A stretch of 64,000 bases of DNA from Saccharomycopsis malanga (GCA_004014935.1 CP025321.1:2046001-2110000), one strand, 5' to 3'; shown: positions 1-10,803, numbered from the stretch's first letter. Numbers and translations: made by a program. The notes: generated from the sequence alone by a model not told the origin.

Positions 1-299
1 TGCTGCTGTTGCTGTTGTTGCACTGTCACATGCTGAGCGCTTATTCCATTCTTCAACAGTTCCAAGTCCTGAAATAACGATGCCACGAAACTTTCACTGA
101 TAGTTTCTCCTGATATAGACGATAATTCCTCAACAATCTCTTGAGGCGATCTGTTGTTTGAAACCAACACGACAATAAATTCAGCAATATCGTTTCTAGT
201 CTCCTCACTGACATTTGCCTCATTTAATCTCCGTAATGTAACCTGCAAAAACTGCTGGCCAAGCTCACTGTCCACTTCAATACTCTGGTTGTCTGACAT
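1..299 (-). CDS. NAB2: Nab2-like poly(A) RNA-binding protein, N-terminal part (runs off the left edge)
   Basis: Only the first 99 codons are in the window. The frame opens at the ATG on the minus strand (complement of 297-299) and reads MSDNQSIEVDSELGQQFLQV. It continues through AEFIVVLVSNNRSPQEIVEEL, then ISESFVASLFQDLELLKNG, and enters a glutamine run at the left edge. This matches the N-terminal PWI-like helical domain of yeast Nab2, which has AEYIVLLIVNGGTVESVVDEL and VVQTAFFALEALQQGESAENI followed by poly-Q. Nab2 is a nuclear poly(A)-binding shuttling protein for mRNA export and poly(A)-tail length control; this N-terminal domain contacts Mlp1 and Gfd1. The RGG region and zinc fingers should lie outside the window. 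Identification is from remembered sequence similarity over a short stretch. Confidence 0.8.
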   Translation of the reverse strand, partial: MSDNQSIEVDSELGQQFLQVTLRRLNEANVSEETRNDIAEFIVVLVSNNRSPQEIVEELSSISGETISESFVASLFQDLELLKNGISAQHVTVQQQQQQ

Positions 300-442
300 A
301 TTGTTCCTTGCGTCCCTTGATTGCCACTAAACAGCTGAAAATTAGTAGAAGATGTCCTTTTAGCCAGACGCTTATATATTTCTCTTTATTTGATTATTTA
401 TCTCGCTTTACTTTTTTTTGCCTCCAAAATTTTTCGTGATTA

Positions 443-456
443 CGGCCGGGTAACAT
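443..456 (+). promoter_or_regulatory. Reb1-like site upstream of NAB2
   Basis: CGGCCGGGTAACAT contains the Reb1 core CGGGTAA, about 145 bp upstream of the NAB2 ATG. The same 13-mer GGCCGGGTAACAT occurs on the other strand upstream of the Pet20-family gene (44933-44945) at a near-identical distance from that gene's preferred start. General regulatory factors of this type keep yeast promoters nucleosome-free. The factor assignment is inference from the core. Confidence 0.5.
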
Positions 457-530
457 TAGTAAAATATTACCATTTCTTTTCACGTGTGTATTTATGGGGT
501 GTGCGGGGTGTCAATAGCTAATAATCTTTC

Positions 531-750
531 GAGCCCAGTACATATCAGTTTGGTATATACGCGCTATGTCTAAGGGACTTGGTAAAGCCCAATAATGTCC
601 TGTTATTAATAATCTCTTCACTAAATTGTAGATTAGGTATTTATTGGTCTAGTTTGTGTTTCAGACAGTTGCACTTGAGTGTAAAGTCACGTTCAACATA
701 GTAAAAAGCAGCGAGTAAAAGTGTCTTGATGGGAATCGAACCCGTGTTCC
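531..750 (-). mobile_element. SINE1 copy, outer element of a nested pair
   Basis: Read on the minus strand, this is a SINE1 body with an intact B box (complement of the block at 731-750) and the conserved 3' end at 531-560. The tRNA-like head is interrupted by a second, 5'-truncated SINE1. A scrap resembling the rest of the head (complement of TCCTGCTAGGTC) reappears at about 921-945, so the inner copy probably landed inside this one. Confidence 0.75.
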
Positions 751-866
751 TAATAATAATAATATCATATATTTCAAGCCCAGTACATATCAGTTTCGTA
801 TATACGCGCCATGTCTAAGGGAGGGACTTGGTGAAGCCTAATGATGTCCTGTTTATCATAATCTTA
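751..866 (-). mobile_element. SINE1 3' fragment nested in the preceding copy
   Basis: A TAA-type tail (751-765) is followed by the conserved SINE1 3' end and about 90 bp of body, all in minus orientation. The head is missing, as in a 5'-truncated insertion. It abuts the B box of the outer copy at 750. Confidence 0.75.
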
Positions 867-945
867 TATATCGTTATCTTCTCACTCCTGCTCTTGTTCG
901 AGAGTATTATTTATTAAACTATCCTGCTAGGTCTTTTCTCTAAAT

Positions 946-1440
946 TAAAAAAAAATATGAATATAATTATGAATCACGTATCTGAAGGTATACGGAATTA
1001 CTACATTTGTCAACTTATCTTCAAGTTGATTAGAGTTGAAGTTCAAGCAGTTTAGCTTTAATCATAGAATATTTGACTGAATAAGAATGAAATTTTGCTA
1101 AAACTTGGTGAGGGTAAAATTAGAGCCTTAAACCAATAAACCCCAAAATCGTATTATACTTTATAAATAAGAAAATTTAATAGTCATATTTGTTTCAAAT
1201 TGGTTTTTTTTTGGCTTTTTTAAAATATTATTCCAAATACTGAAACGATATGTAGTGCAAAATTCATAAGGTATTGAATGGCGAAAGCCCAAGCCTAGGA
1301 AGCATGAACATCATAAATGATTGATGCACTGTTTCAACCAGCCACGATTTCATGAACCAATTTTTTTCAACAATTATGGGAATGTTAACAAGATGGTATG
1401 CTCACATATGATAAATTCTTAACAAAAAAATAATTTAGTG
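946..1440. other. AT-rich intergenic DNA with no recognisable gene
   Basis: This is part of the NAB2-COQ8 intergenic region. I see no long ORF, no tRNA-like arms and no clear repeat here. Confidence 0.6.
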
Positions 1441-1568
1441 AAAGAATAATCAATTTATTAAGAGATTTCTTCAAGATATTGGAAAGATAATCAATTTATT
1501 AAGAAGTTTCTTTAAGATATTGGAAAGATAATCAATTTATTAAGAAATTTCTTCAAGATATTCAAAAG
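1441..1568. repeat. Tandem repeat, about 46-48 bp, three copies
   Basis: Three successive units share the core ATCAATTTATTAAGA, then TTCTTCAAGATATTGGAAAG with small differences. The array lies about 430 bp upstream of COQ8. Confidence 0.85.
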
Positions 1569-1995
1569 ATCAGAATCAATTAAAAGCTGCGCATGGATAG
1601 CCTTTTAAATGCATATTTGACAGATAATACAGTTGGTTTATTACGGTTTCAAATCAGTACAACCGTTAGATATGATTATTTTAGAATGATGGTAAACCTG
1701 ATGCGCATTTTATTATCAATCCAACAGTTTTCGAAGGTTATACAAAGTTAGAAATCGAGAAAAGTACCAATTTACAAGTTTTTCTACTATACAACTCTAC
1801 AAATTAACGTAGTTCCAAAGAAGCTCCAACAAAGATTATTGACTCAATACCCATATTAGTATCTATTGGTGGTAATTTATACGAGTAAAGATGCGATCAT
1901 TCACCGGGTAAAACGGCATTGTATTTTTCAAAATAAAACACTTTAGAGCGTACCAATATTATCAGGTGGAGAAACAAGTCGTGTATCCGTGCAAA

Positions 1996-3714
1996 ATGTC
2001 GCTCTGGAAGTTTGGGTATGAGCTTGTAGTGGTTGCTGAGGGTTCTGTACAGGTTTCCAAGCAGGCAGGACAGCAATTTGTGCGGAACGCTAAGGAATGT
2101 GGTGTGAATTCTTGGTATTTACCGGCGATAGTCGGGGAGTTGACCAAGGAATCGCCTATATATGAGCTTGCGAGATTGAAATCTCGCAGTATTAAAGGAA
2201 TTGACACTACGCAAGATGTGATATCAGACAATATGAAGGCAGACATTTACCTGATAGCGCGTACCAAATCAATTGAGGCCCGTTTGGCAAAATCCAAAAG
2301 CAGATTTAGCAAAAGAGGATTCAGCACTTACAGAGCAGTTTGCCAGCAAGTTAAAGAAAAGGAAATCATCGGATTGAAGAAAAAACAAGAATACGAAATG
2401 GAAAGCTCTGCTGTTCCGAGCACTCGGTTAGGAAGAATCTTCCATTATGGGTCATTAGCCGCCAGTGTTGGAGTGGGCGCTGCTACGGAAGGACTCAAGA
2501 GATTTGCCACTGGATCGAAAGAAACATCGTCGCTATTTCTTACCCCGCGGAATGTCGAGCGCATGGCGCGACGCTTGAGTCGCATGCGAGGTGCAGCGTT
2601 GAAGATAGGACAGATGTTGTCATTCCAAGACGCGTCGTTTTTGCCAAAGGAGTTCCAGCAGGTGTTGCTTCGGGTGCAGAACAGTGCGCATTACATGCCG
2701 CCGGGTCAGCTTGAAAAAGTAGTTCGCAGCGAGTTGGGCGGTGGCTGGAGAGAAAAGTATTTTGCATCTTTTGAGGACGTTCCCATGGCTGCTGCTTCCA
2801 TTGGCCAAGTCCATGATGCCGTCACTAGAGAAGGGCATACTCAGGTGGTAGTGAAGGTCCAATATCCAGGGGTTGTAGACAGTATAGACTCTGATTTGAA
2901 CAACATTTTGTTGCTACTTGGAGCATCCAGTTTCTTACCAAAGGGCTTGTTTTTGGAGCGTTCCATTGCCAATGCACGTACTGAGCTCAAGTGGGAATGT
3001 GATTACCTCAGAGAAGCTCAAAACCTTGTAAGATTTGGCGAGCTTTTACGCGACGACCCTGTATTTAGAGTGCCAAAGGTTTTCCACAATATTAGCGGCA
3101 AACATGTTCTTACTATGGAGAAAATGAAAGGCACTGAAATTGTCAAGGGAAATTGGGACCAGGAAACCAACAACTGGTTGGCTACCAACATCATGAGGCT
3201 TTGTTTGAAGGAAATTGGCCAGTTCAGATTCATGCAAACAGATCCCAACTGGGCCAACTTCTTGTACAATGAACAGAACAAAACAATCGAATTGCTCGAC
3301 TTTGGTGCGTCGATAGAGTATGGCAAAGACTTTATACGTAATTATGTCAATCTCTTGCGTAGTGCTGCCAAAAGAGACTCACATGGCGTGGAACACTACA
3401 GTAAAGCCCTTGGGTATCTTACGGGAATGGAAAGCCCTGCTATGACAAAGGCACATGTAGATTCAATTCTTACGTTGGGCGAACCTTTCTCGCCTGAATT
3501 GAACAAAGGCGTGCCTTATGACTTTTCCAGACAAACTGTCACCGATAGAGTCAGATCCAACATTGGTTTGATGTTGAACGAAAGATTATCGCCCCCTCCA
3601 GAGGAAACTTATAGTTTGCATCGTAAGTTTAGTGGTGTTTTCTTGCTCTGTGCAAGATTGAAAGCCACTGTGCCTTGTGAACAATTGTTTGAAGAAATCC
3701 TCAAGTTTGAGTGA
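1996..3714 (+). CDS. COQ8: Coq8/ABC1-type atypical kinase (UbiB/ADCK family), coenzyme Q biosynthesis
   Basis: The product is a mitochondrial matrix-side protein of the UbiB family that keeps the CoQ biosynthetic complex active through its ATPase activity. Family hallmarks are in order: the KxGQ segment ALKIGQMLSFQD near residue 203, the Ala-rich loop AAASIGQVHDAV that replaces the usual glycine loop (about 265-276), VVVKVQYPGV with the invariant lysine (about 291), LKWECDYLREAQN (about 331-343), TDPNWANFLYN (about 415-425) and LLDFGASIEYG (about 434-444). I place the start at the ATG at 1996, giving 572 residues. The frame is open a little further upstream, but the only codon there that could start it is GTG. 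S. cerevisiae Coq8 has 501 residues, so the N-terminal extension is longer here. The downstream flank is a minisatellite. Confidence 0.93.
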   Translation: MSLWKFGYELVVVAEGSVQVSKQAGQQFVRNAKECGVNSWYLPAIVGELTKESPIYELARLKSRSIKGIDTTQDVISDNMKADIYLIARTKSIEARLAKSKSRFSKRGFSTYRAVCQQVKEKEIIGLKKKQEYEMESSAVPSTRLGRIFHYGSLAASVGVGAATEGLKRFATGSKETSSLFLTPRNVERMARRLSRMRGAALKIGQMLSFQDASFLPKEFQQVLLRVQNSAHYMPPGQLEKVVRSELGGGWREKYFASFEDVPMAAASIGQVHDAVTREGHTQVVVKVQYPGVVDSIDSDLNNILLLLGASSFLPKGLFLERSIANARTELKWECDYLREAQNLVRFGELLRDDPVFRVPKVFHNISGKHVLTMEKMKGTEIVKGNWDQETNNWLATNIMRLCLKEIGQFRFMQTDPNWANFLYNEQNKTIELLDFGASIEYGKDFIRNYVNLLRSAAKRDSHGVEHYSKALGYLTGMESPAMTKAHVDSILTLGEPFSPELNKGVPYDFSRQTVTDRVRSNIGLMLNERLSPPPEETYSLHRKFSGVFLLCARLKATVPCEQLFEEILKFE

Positions 3715-3734
3715 TGGGTTGGGATTTAGAGATT

Positions 3735-4207
3735 GTTTTTTATTAGGGTGTTTGTTCTTTAGGGTGTCCTTTTTATTAGGATGTTCCTTTTGATTAGGAT
3801 GTTCCTTTTTATTAGGATGTTCCTTTTGATCAAACATTGATTCAGATTTGCAACTCAATTCTTATCTCTTTTGATTAGGATGCTTGTTCTTTTTGATTAG
3901 AATGTTTGTTCTTTTGATTAGGATGCTTGTTCATTAGGGTGTTTTTTTGTTTTGATTAGGATGTTACTTATGATCAGAATATTCCTTTTGATTAGAATGT
4001 TCCTTTTGATTAAACATTGGTTCAGATTTGCAACTCAATTCTTATCTCTTTTGATTAGAATGTTCCTTTTGTTTGTTTGTTCCTTTTGATTGTTTGTGCC
4101 TTTTGATTGTTTGTGCCTTTTGATTGTTTGCTCCTTTTCATTAGGATGCTTGTTCTTTAGAGTGTTTCCTTTTCATTAGGATGTTTGTTCAGATTTACAA
4201 CTCATAT
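3735..4207. repeat. Minisatellite downstream of COQ8 (17-18 bp unit with 180-bp higher-order period)
   Basis: Variants of TTTTGATTAGGATGTTCC recur throughout. A longer block, beginning GATCAAACATTGATTCAG near 3828 and GATTAAACATTGGTTCAG near 4008, repeats with a period of about 180 bp, so the array has a second level. It covers the whole COQ8 3' flank. The chance ORF on the minus strand (QKEHPNKKEHPN) is a product of the repeat. Confidence 0.9.
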
Positions 4208-4940
4208 CCTCAATAAGCAATGATAAAACTTTTTATACAACTATATAATATCTGCATCTTTTCTGTACATATATTTTCACTACAAAAGGATAACAACTTA
4301 TCTCCATCAACTATTATCTTTTCTCCATTATTAATTTCTCATATCTGTATACGGATGATACTTTAAACTCTGTTAATCCTTCTACAAGACCAAACTTAGG
4401 CCTCAGAAATTGTACATTCCGCTTGATCATTTTATTTTATCTATTCTTTAGTATCATACACTCTGTGTAGCCAAAACTGTCTTGTAGGCGGATCTCGTAT
4501 GGCGCTTTTGCTGGAGACATATCACGAGCTTTCGACGGCGGCGGCGTAGGAAGCAAAAGCATTTTTTTTCGCTTTTTCTTTCCTTCCAGTTTTTTCCTTT
4601 TTGTCTCCACCACCACCACCAAACAAACAAAAGACGAAATCTGTTTTTGTTTTTGCTGACGCTGTGACTACCATATTGTTGGGATCTCTGATATATTGGT
4701 TTTTGAGTGAAAAAAAATAACGCTGATTTTGGGTGAATTTTTTTTTTTCATTTTATATCGCGTTTTGAACAAGTCAACGTACCAATTTGTATTATTGTTA
4801 AAGACTGGCGGTATTTTGGCGGTATTTTCAGGACAGTTTGGCCAAATAGCTTTAGGTTTGATAATTGGTTGGCATTGTTTAGGAATAGTCAAAAAGGGAC
4901 GATTTTGGATTGTAGCAAGTTGGATTGAAAGTTTTTCAGG
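4208..4940. other. COQ8-CHD1 intergenic region / CHD1 promoter
   Basis: The region is AT-rich, with poly-T and poly-A runs typical of yeast promoters (4561-4570, 4707-4714, 4737-4749) and a GC-rich island near 4535-4550. I see no gene or tRNA. Confidence 0.5.
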
Positions 4941-7900
4941 ATGCCTTCAAACGAGCTACCACCCGAAATGTTTGAGGATCCCGAGCTTTATGGGTTGAGA
5001 CGGTCGAGAAGAGCACATCATGCGGTTCAGAAGTATGATAATGAGTCTAGTGAGGACGAGATATCGAGGCCCAGAAGAAAGGGCAAGAAAAGCCGGCAAA
5101 ATGTGCTGTCCGATGATGAATTTGCGGAATTTGCAGAAGAAGACGACGAAGAAGATGAAGAAGATGACGAGGAGTTTGTTTTGGGACCGAAAAAGACCAA
5201 AAGCAGGTTTTCCAAAAAGACAAAGAAGACCAAAAGAAAGAGTGAGACGCCGTCTACAGAAGTGCGGTTTTCCACACGGAATAATAACAAAAGCGTGAAT
5301 TATAATATCGACGGAGACGACGAGGACGAGTTTTTGGAAACAGACGACGACGCCGGGTATGATGACGGCTACTATTACTCTGAAACCGCGACAACGGCCG
5401 GAACGGCGGCGTCTACCGAAGGCATTGATCAGGTGATGAACCATAAGATTGTGTTGGACGATGATGACGAGACGCTCGAGAAGGCCGAGGCGAACATATA
5501 TGAGAGCACGCGCACGCTGGAGGGGCAGCTCGGGGACGGCGGCGAGTTGGCTGAGCGGATCCAGCAGCGGAAAGAGCGGATTGCAGTACGTGAGCACCAA
5601 CTTGGGTCGAATGTAGACCGGATCAAGGAAGGATGCGAGTTTTTGATCAAATGGAACGGCAAATCGCATCTCCACAACACTTGGGAGTCGTACAGCGGGC
5701 TTGTGGGGATGAAAGGCATCAAGAAGGTGGACAACTATATAAAGCAGTTTGTAGCGCTTCCGTACGAGATCAAAAACGATGCCTCGATAACCCGAGAGGA
5801 GCTCGAGCAGATGAGCATCGAGCGGGAGCGCAAGGTGGACGAGATTGGCGAGTACCAGAAAATCGAGCGGATAGTGGAGTCTCGGCGAGAGGCGAGCGGA
5901 GACACGGGCGAACAGCAGCTCCAGTACTTTGTCAAGTGGAGACGGTTGAACTACGACGAGTGCACGTGGGAGGACGCGGCAGAGATTGCGGCGTTGAGTC
6001 CGCAGCAGGTGACGCGGTTCCAGAACCGGGTCAAGTCGAAGATCTTGCCGAATCTCAGTGCCAACTACGGGCACCAGAGACCGCCTTTTGAGAAGCTTGT
6101 GAGCCAGCCGATATTCATCAAGAACGGCGAGCTACGCGACTTCCAGTTGACAGGACTCAACTGGATGGCGTTTCTCTGGTCGCGCAACGAAAACGGCATT
6201 CTTGCTGACGAAATGGGGTTGGGCAAGACGGTGCAAACCGTGAGTTTTCTCAGCTGGTTGATCTACGCCCGTCGGCAGAACGGGCCGCATTTGGTGGTTG
6301 TGCCGTTGTCCACCATGCCGGCGTGGCAAGAAACGTTCGACAAGTGGGCCCCCGAGGTCAACGTGGTGTATTACATCGGCAACACCAAGGCCCGCAAGGT
6401 GATCCGGGATTACGAGTGGTACCAGGGCAGCAGCACGAAAAAGGTCAAGTTCAACGTGCTTTTGACCACCTACGAGTATGTGTTGAAGGACCGGGCCGAG
6501 CTCGCGGGCTTGAAATGGCAGTTTTTGGCGGTGGACGAGGCACACCGGTTGAAAAACGCCGAGAGCTCCTTGTACGAGGCCCTCGGGTCCCTAAGGGTCA
6601 GCAACCGGTTGCTTATCACCGGAACACCGTTGCAGAACAATATCAAGGAGTTGGCGGCCTTGGTGGACTTTCTAATGCCGGGCAAGTTCACAATCGACCA
6701 GGAGATCGACTTCGACACCCCCGGAGCCCAGCAGGAACAGTATATCCGGGGGCTCCACACGAGGCTCCAGCCGTTCATTCTCCGGCGGTTGAAGAAGGAC
6801 GTGGAGAAGTCGTTGCCCTCGAAAACAGAGCGGATTCTCCGCGTCGAGTTGTCCGACTTGCAGACTCACTACTACAAGAACATTCTCACGAAAAACTACG
6901 CGGCTTTGAATGCCGGGTCGCGCGGAACCCAGATCTCGTTGCTCAATGTGATGGCGGAGTTGAAGAAGGCCTCGAACCATCCGTATCTTTTCGACAATGC
7001 CGAGGAGCAGGTGCTCCGCAAGGCAGGGCTGTCGTCCCGGGAGAATGTGTTCAAGGGCTTGATCATGTCGAGCGGCAAAATGGTTCTTCTTGACAAGTTG
7101 TTGACGCGTCTTCGGAAAGACGGGCATCGCGTCTTGATTTTCAGCCAGATGGTGCGCATTTTGGACATTCTAGGCGACTATTTGTCGATCCGCGGCTACA
7201 ATTTCCAGCGGCTTGACGGCACAGTGCCGTCGTACCAGCGGCGCCTCTCCATCGACCATTTCAACGCCAAGGACTCGACGGACTTTGTGTTTCTCTTGTC
7301 GACGCGCGCCGGCGGCCTCGGAATCAACTTGATGACCGCGGACACCGTCATTATCTTTGATTCCGACTGGAACCCGCAGGCAGACTTGCAGGCCATGGCT
7401 CGGGCACACCGGATTGGGCAGAAGAACCACGTGATGGTGTACCGTTTTGTCAGCAAGGACACGGTGGAGGAGCAGGTTTTGGAGCGGGCCCGCAAGAAGA
7501 TGATTTTGGAGTACGCCATCATCTCGCTCGGGGTGACCGACTCGGGGGCGGCAGGACGGGTGAAAAACGAGCCGTCGACGAGCGAATTGAGCGAGATTTT
7601 GAAATTTGGCGCAGGCAACATGTTCAAGGCCACGGAAAACCAGAAAAAGTTGGAGGATTTGAACTTGGACGACGTGTTGGAGCACGCAGAGGACCACATC
7701 ACGACGCCGGACTTGGGCGAGAGCAACTTGGGCGGCGAGGAGTTTCTCAAGCAGTTTGAGGTGACAGACTACAAGGCAGATGTCGACTGGGACGACATCA
7801 TTCCCGAGGACGAGTTGCAGAAGTTGAAAGACGACGAAAAGAAGAAGCAGGACGACGAGTTTATGCAGGAGCAGTTGCAGATGTTTGCTCGCAGAGAACA

Positions 7901-9218
7901 GGCGTTGAAAAACATGAAGAACATGAACATGGATGTGGAGGACGAGCCCGAGGCCAGCAGACACAGCAGGCTCAAGAAAAGAAAGCTTGCAGAGAGCGTG
8001 GTCACCGAAAAGGAGGTGCGCAACATCTACCGGTCGATTCTTCGGTTCGGCGACATCTCGGAGCTCTGGGACCAGCTTGTGGAAGACGGCAGCTTGTCCA
8101 ACAAGAACCCGGACTTGATGAAGTCGGCGTATCGGCAGCTTGTAGAAAAGGCCCGGGAGCTTGTCGCGGCCGAAGACGAGCGCCGCACCAAGGCCTTGAA
8201 AGAATACGAGCGTGCGGCGCTGTTGCAGAAGGAGGACGGAAAGGATGCGGTGGCATTGTGGAAGTTGAAACGCAAAGAGCACAAGGCAATACTTTTTGAC
8301 TTCCACGGCGCCAAAAACTTGAATGCGCAGCTCGTCGTCAACCGTCCCACCGACATGCGGCTCATAAAGGAAACCGTTGGCTCCAAATCGCCAAAGGAAT
8401 TCAGTCTTGCCAAACTGCGCAAAGCCGTGCACGGCTGGAACTGCCAGTGGCTGGCGCGCGACGACGACATGTTGCTTGTGGGCATCAGCAAGTTTGGCTA
8501 CGGCTCCTGGACCCAGATCAGAGACGACCCGGTGTTGGGGCTCGGCAACAAAATGTTCTTGAACAACGAAACGGTTTCCAAAGACACTGTCAACAGCAAC
8601 GGCGAGGCTGTGACCAAAGAGTTGAAAAAAGTGCCTACTGCCGTCCATCTTGGCCGAAGAGCCGACTATTTGATCAGTCTTTTGAAAGGCGAGGACGAGG
8701 ACGACACAGGCAACAACGGCACGCCAGGTCCGCAGAAAAAAGCCCAGAGAAAAGCCAAGAAGGCCGACACTCCGGAATCGCATTCCAAGGGCCGCAAGAT
8801 CCTCCCTAAACAAGACCATAAAAACGGCGCCCACAGCCAGGAATCCGCAGACAAAAAGAAGCACCCCAAGAAAATCGCCATCAAAAAGATCCCAAAAACA
8901 AAAGACGACTTTTCCGAGTACGAAAGCATGGACGATACCGTCTGCCGCGACAGATTGGCCCCTGTGAAAGTGTCCTTGAAGAGATTGCGAAAAGGCGACG
9001 AGGGCTTGGGCCGCAAGGAATGGGCCAAGACTTTGAAGCGCGAGCTTTTGGTCGTAGGCGACCATATCGAAAAAGAGGCCTCAAAGGTGCTGCCCTCCGA
9101 AGCTGAAAGAGCCAGAAAACACATGTGGCTCTTCACCAGCTACTTTTGGCCTATCACCGTGTCCAGTAAAAAAATCACAAGCATGTATAGAAAACTCAAA
9201 CAACAGGCTCAAAGTTAG
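4941..9218 (+). CDS. CHD1: Chd1 chromatin-remodelling ATPase
   Basis: The product is an ATP-dependent nucleosome-spacing enzyme of 1425 residues (S. cerevisiae Chd1 has 1468). In order: an acidic/basic low-complexity N-terminus; double chromodomains ([18 protein letters not shown] near 233 and [17 protein letters not shown] near 331); the Snf2 ATPase with Walker A DEMGLGKT (about 423-430), the DEAH box (about 532), GTPLQNN, and motifs [14 protein letters not shown] and ARAHRIGQ; a SANT/SLIDE DNA-binding region with [17 protein letters not shown] near 1175; and the C-terminal CHD1 helical domain (about 1325-1420). All ATPase motifs look intact. The coding strand is G-rich, which produces long antisense ORFs (for example 7170-9065) that are artefacts. 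CTG at 8451-8453 falls where relatives often have a polar or small residue after Trp, which would fit Ser decoding. Confidence 0.97.
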   Translation: MPSNELPPEMFEDPELYGLRRSRRAHHAVQKYDNESSEDEISRPRRKGKKSRQNVLSDDEFAEFAEEDDEEDEEDDEEFVLGPKKTKSRFSKKTKKTKRKSETPSTEVRFSTRNNNKSVNYNIDGDDEDEFLETDDDAGYDDGYYYSETATTAGTAASTEGIDQVMNHKIVLDDDDETLEKAEANIYESTRTLEGQLGDGGELAERIQQRKERIAVREHQLGSNVDRIKEGCEFLIKWNGKSHLHNTWESYSGLVGMKGIKKVDNYIKQFVALPYEIKNDASITREELEQMSIERERKVDEIGEYQKIERIVESRREASGDTGEQQLQYFVKWRRLNYDECTWEDAAEIAALSPQQVTRFQNRVKSKILPNLSANYGHQRPPFEKLVSQPIFIKNGELRDFQLTGLNWMAFLWSRNENGILADEMGLGKTVQTVSFLSWLIYARRQNGPHLVVVPLSTMPAWQETFDKWAPEVNVVYYIGNTKARKVIRDYEWYQGSSTKKVKFNVLLTTYEYVLKDRAELAGLKWQFLAVDEAHRLKNAESSLYEALGSLRVSNRLLITGTPLQNNIKELAALVDFLMPGKFTIDQEIDFDTPGAQQEQYIRGLHTRLQPFILRRLKKDVEKSLPSKTERILRVELSDLQTHYYKNILTKNYAALNAGSRGTQISLLNVMAELKKASNHPYLFDNAEEQVLRKAGLSSRENVFKGLIMSSGKMVLLDKLLTRLRKDGHRVLIFSQMVRILDILGDYLSIRGYNFQRLDGTVPSYQRRLSIDHFNAKDSTDFVFLLSTRAGGLGINLMTADTVIIFDSDWNPQADLQAMARAHRIGQKNHVMVYRFVSKDTVEEQVLERARKKMILEYAIISLGVTDSGAAGRVKNEPSTSELSEILKFGAGNMFKATENQKKLEDLNLDDVLEHAEDHITTPDLGESNLGGEEFLKQFEVTDYKADVDWDDIIPEDELQKLKDDEKKKQDDEFMQEQLQMFARREQALKNMKNMNMDVEDEPEASRHSRLKKRKLAESVVTEKEVRNIYRSILRFGDISELWDQLVEDGSLSNKNPDLMKSAYRQLVEKARELVAAEDERRTKALKEYERAALLQKEDGKDAVALWKLKRKEHKAILFDFHGAKNLNAQLVVNRPTDMRLIKETVGSKSPKEFSLAKLRKAVHGWNCQWLARDDDMLLVGISKFGYGSWTQIRDDPVLGLGNKMFLNNETVSKDTVNSNGEAVTKELKKVPTAVHLGRRADYLISLLKGEDEDDTGNNGTPGPQKKAQRKAKKADTPESHSKGRKILPKQDHKNGAHSQESADKKKHPKKIAIKKIPKTKDDFSEYESMDDTVCRDRLAPVKVSLKRLRKGDEGLGRKEWAKTLKRELLVVGDHIEKEASKVLPSEAERARKHMWLFTSYFWPITVSSKKITSMYRKLKQQAQS

Positions 9219-9419
9219 TACACTGTAATTGCTGAGATACAGTTTTTTTCCACTTTTATTCATATATATATATATTTTTCTAGTTTCATTTCTCAGAGCA
9301 TTGGCACTTATTTTTTAACCTTTTTGTTTCTGCCGCTATTTGTTGTTTTCTAGCCTGTCTGATCTTCTTATTTTGTGAATTTATTTGCAGGTTTACACTT
9401 TTATAAATGGTATTTGTAA
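9219..9419. other. CHD1 3' flank
   Basis: T-rich sequence with a TA-repeat stretch (9262-9276). It is probably the transcription termination and polyadenylation zone; no gene is seen. Confidence 0.4.
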
Positions 9420-9600
9420 GAGTAGGCTAGCCAAAACCAGTGGGAGACTTTATTCTATGGTAGTCTAGAGAAGAGAAAGAATTGGCAGGCTTTAATAGCA
9501 GGCTTTATTCTATGGTAGTCTTGGAAAAGAGAAAAGCATTTGGTTACATAGTTATTCAAATGGTAGCCTTGTAAAAGAGAAAGAACCGGCAGAATTGATT
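9420..9600 (+). repeat. Triplicated SINE1-head-like segment
   Basis: The motif ATGGTAGTCTAGAGAAGAGA recurs three times (about 9460, 9517 and 9559) with diverging copies. It resembles the SINE1 head downstream of the A box (GTTAGTGCTCTAGAGAAGAG). It leads straight into a SINE1 body at 9602, so the head of this copy seems to have been amplified in tandem. Confidence 0.6.
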
Positions 9601-9601
9601 A

Positions 9602-9783
9602 CGAACACTCTACTTGCTACTTTTACGATGCTGAACAGTTAACTGTCGGACATACGACCTAGACCAAAGTCTAGTGGCCACTTTCAACTGGGTGAGAATA
9701 TTATGATGGACATTATTAGGTTTTACCAAGTCCCGTTCATTATAGCGCGTATAACAAAACTCATACATGATATTATTGTTATA
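9602..9783 (+). mobile_element. SINE1 copy (body and 3' end)
   Basis: Plus-orientation body (ACTTGCTACTTTTACGATGC, then ACGACCTAGACC), then GGTTTTACCAAGTCCC and the conserved 3' end, somewhat diverged. The tail is ATT-rich. Confidence 0.7.
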
Positions 9784-9837
9784 GTTTATGATTAGCAATT
9801 GATATAAAGGCATTAATGCTACAGGATGTCGTGCAAG

Positions 9838-10045
9838 TATGTAATAATAATATCATATGCTTCAAGCCACCACTGGGCCGTATGGCTCAGTGGTTAGTGC
9901 TCTAGAGAAGAGAAAAAAAAGACCTAACAGGATATTTTAACAGATAAAGACATCACAGGAACAGTAGTTTGACTCCCAAGACGAACGTTTTTTACTAGCT
10001 ACTTTTACAAAGATGTGTATTGGGTTTAAATATATGATATTATTA
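9838..10045 (+). mobile_element. SINE1 copy with intact A box, short internal region, joined to a minus-strand 3' end
   Basis: A minus-orientation 3'-end scrap (9838-9869) abuts a plus-orientation head that begins CCACTGGGCCGTATGGCTCA and carries the perfect A box TGGCTCAGTGG (9892-9902). It runs through GAAGAGAAAAAAAAGACCTA to a degraded B-box region (TTTGACTCCC) and ends at GGGTTTAAATATATGATATT with an ATT tail. It is shorter than full-length copies. Confidence 0.75.
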
Positions 10046-10079
10046 TTATACTATAAGTATAATAGAAGTAATATTTCAA

Positions 10080-10256
10080 TCATAAAAACTAAAAATGTTC
10101 CATAAAAACTAAAAATGTTCCATAAAAACAAAAAATACTCCATAATTATCCCATAAAGACAAACAATACTCCATAAAGACAAAAAATACTCCATAAAATT
10201 AAAAAATATTCCATAAAATTAAAAAATACTCCATAAAAACTAAAAACACTCCATAC
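10080..10256. repeat. AT-rich minisatellite, about 20 bp, roughly nine copies
   Basis: Tandem variants of CCATAAAAACTAAAAATGTT and CCATAAAGACAAAAAATACT. The 64-codon ORF on the minus strand here is a repeat artefact. Confidence 0.9.
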
Positions 10257-10377
10257 AAAGTAAAACACCCTATCACGTCATTCCTTTGAAAATCTTTATA
10301 GACACACACACCTTTACTTTGAAAATCACCACCATTTTTACATTTTGTAGAAAATCCCTCTTCAAATACTTTTAACA

Positions 10378-10470
10378 ATATGATATATTTCAAGCCTGGT
10401 GAATACCAGTTTCGTATGAGGCCATTTAGTAAGACCCAATCAAATCCTGTTGATCATAATCTTTTCAGCC
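10378..10470 (-). mobile_element. SINE1 3' fragment, diverged
   Basis: Minus-orientation SINE1 3' end (TTTCAAGCCTGGTGAATACC on the plus strand) followed by body to about ATCCTGTTGATCATAATC. The head is missing. Confidence 0.65.
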
Positions 10471-10803
10471 TTTGTATTTGATGTTAATTTCTGTAAAATA
10501 ACTGCAATATACGAGTTTTCAGCCATAGAATATTCGTTTTTTGATTCCTTCAACCAATGCCAGTTTTCTAGTATTAGAGTTTGTTTATTATCCCTGTGTT
10601 CGTACACTCAAACATTAGCAACCATAGGCCTAATCCTGGCCCACCGCCATTTAGAGAAGGAGCCTACAAGTCACAAGTGATGGCTAAAAATAGGAAAGCC
10701 AACTCAATTGCACTGTCACACTTTGAATAACAATAGATGTCAAAGAACAATCTACATTTTCGAGTTCGAATGTAAACTGATATTTACTGGGAGAAAAGGC
10801 CTT

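Noticed and set aside
4956-6074. 372-codon ORF on the minus strand
   Set aside because: Antisense shadow of the CHD1 acidic N-terminus and chromodomains.
7170-9065. 631-codon ORF on the minus strand
   Set aside because: It lies fully antisense to the conserved SANT/SLIDE and C-terminal part of CHD1; composition mirrors CHD1 codons and no domain is seen.
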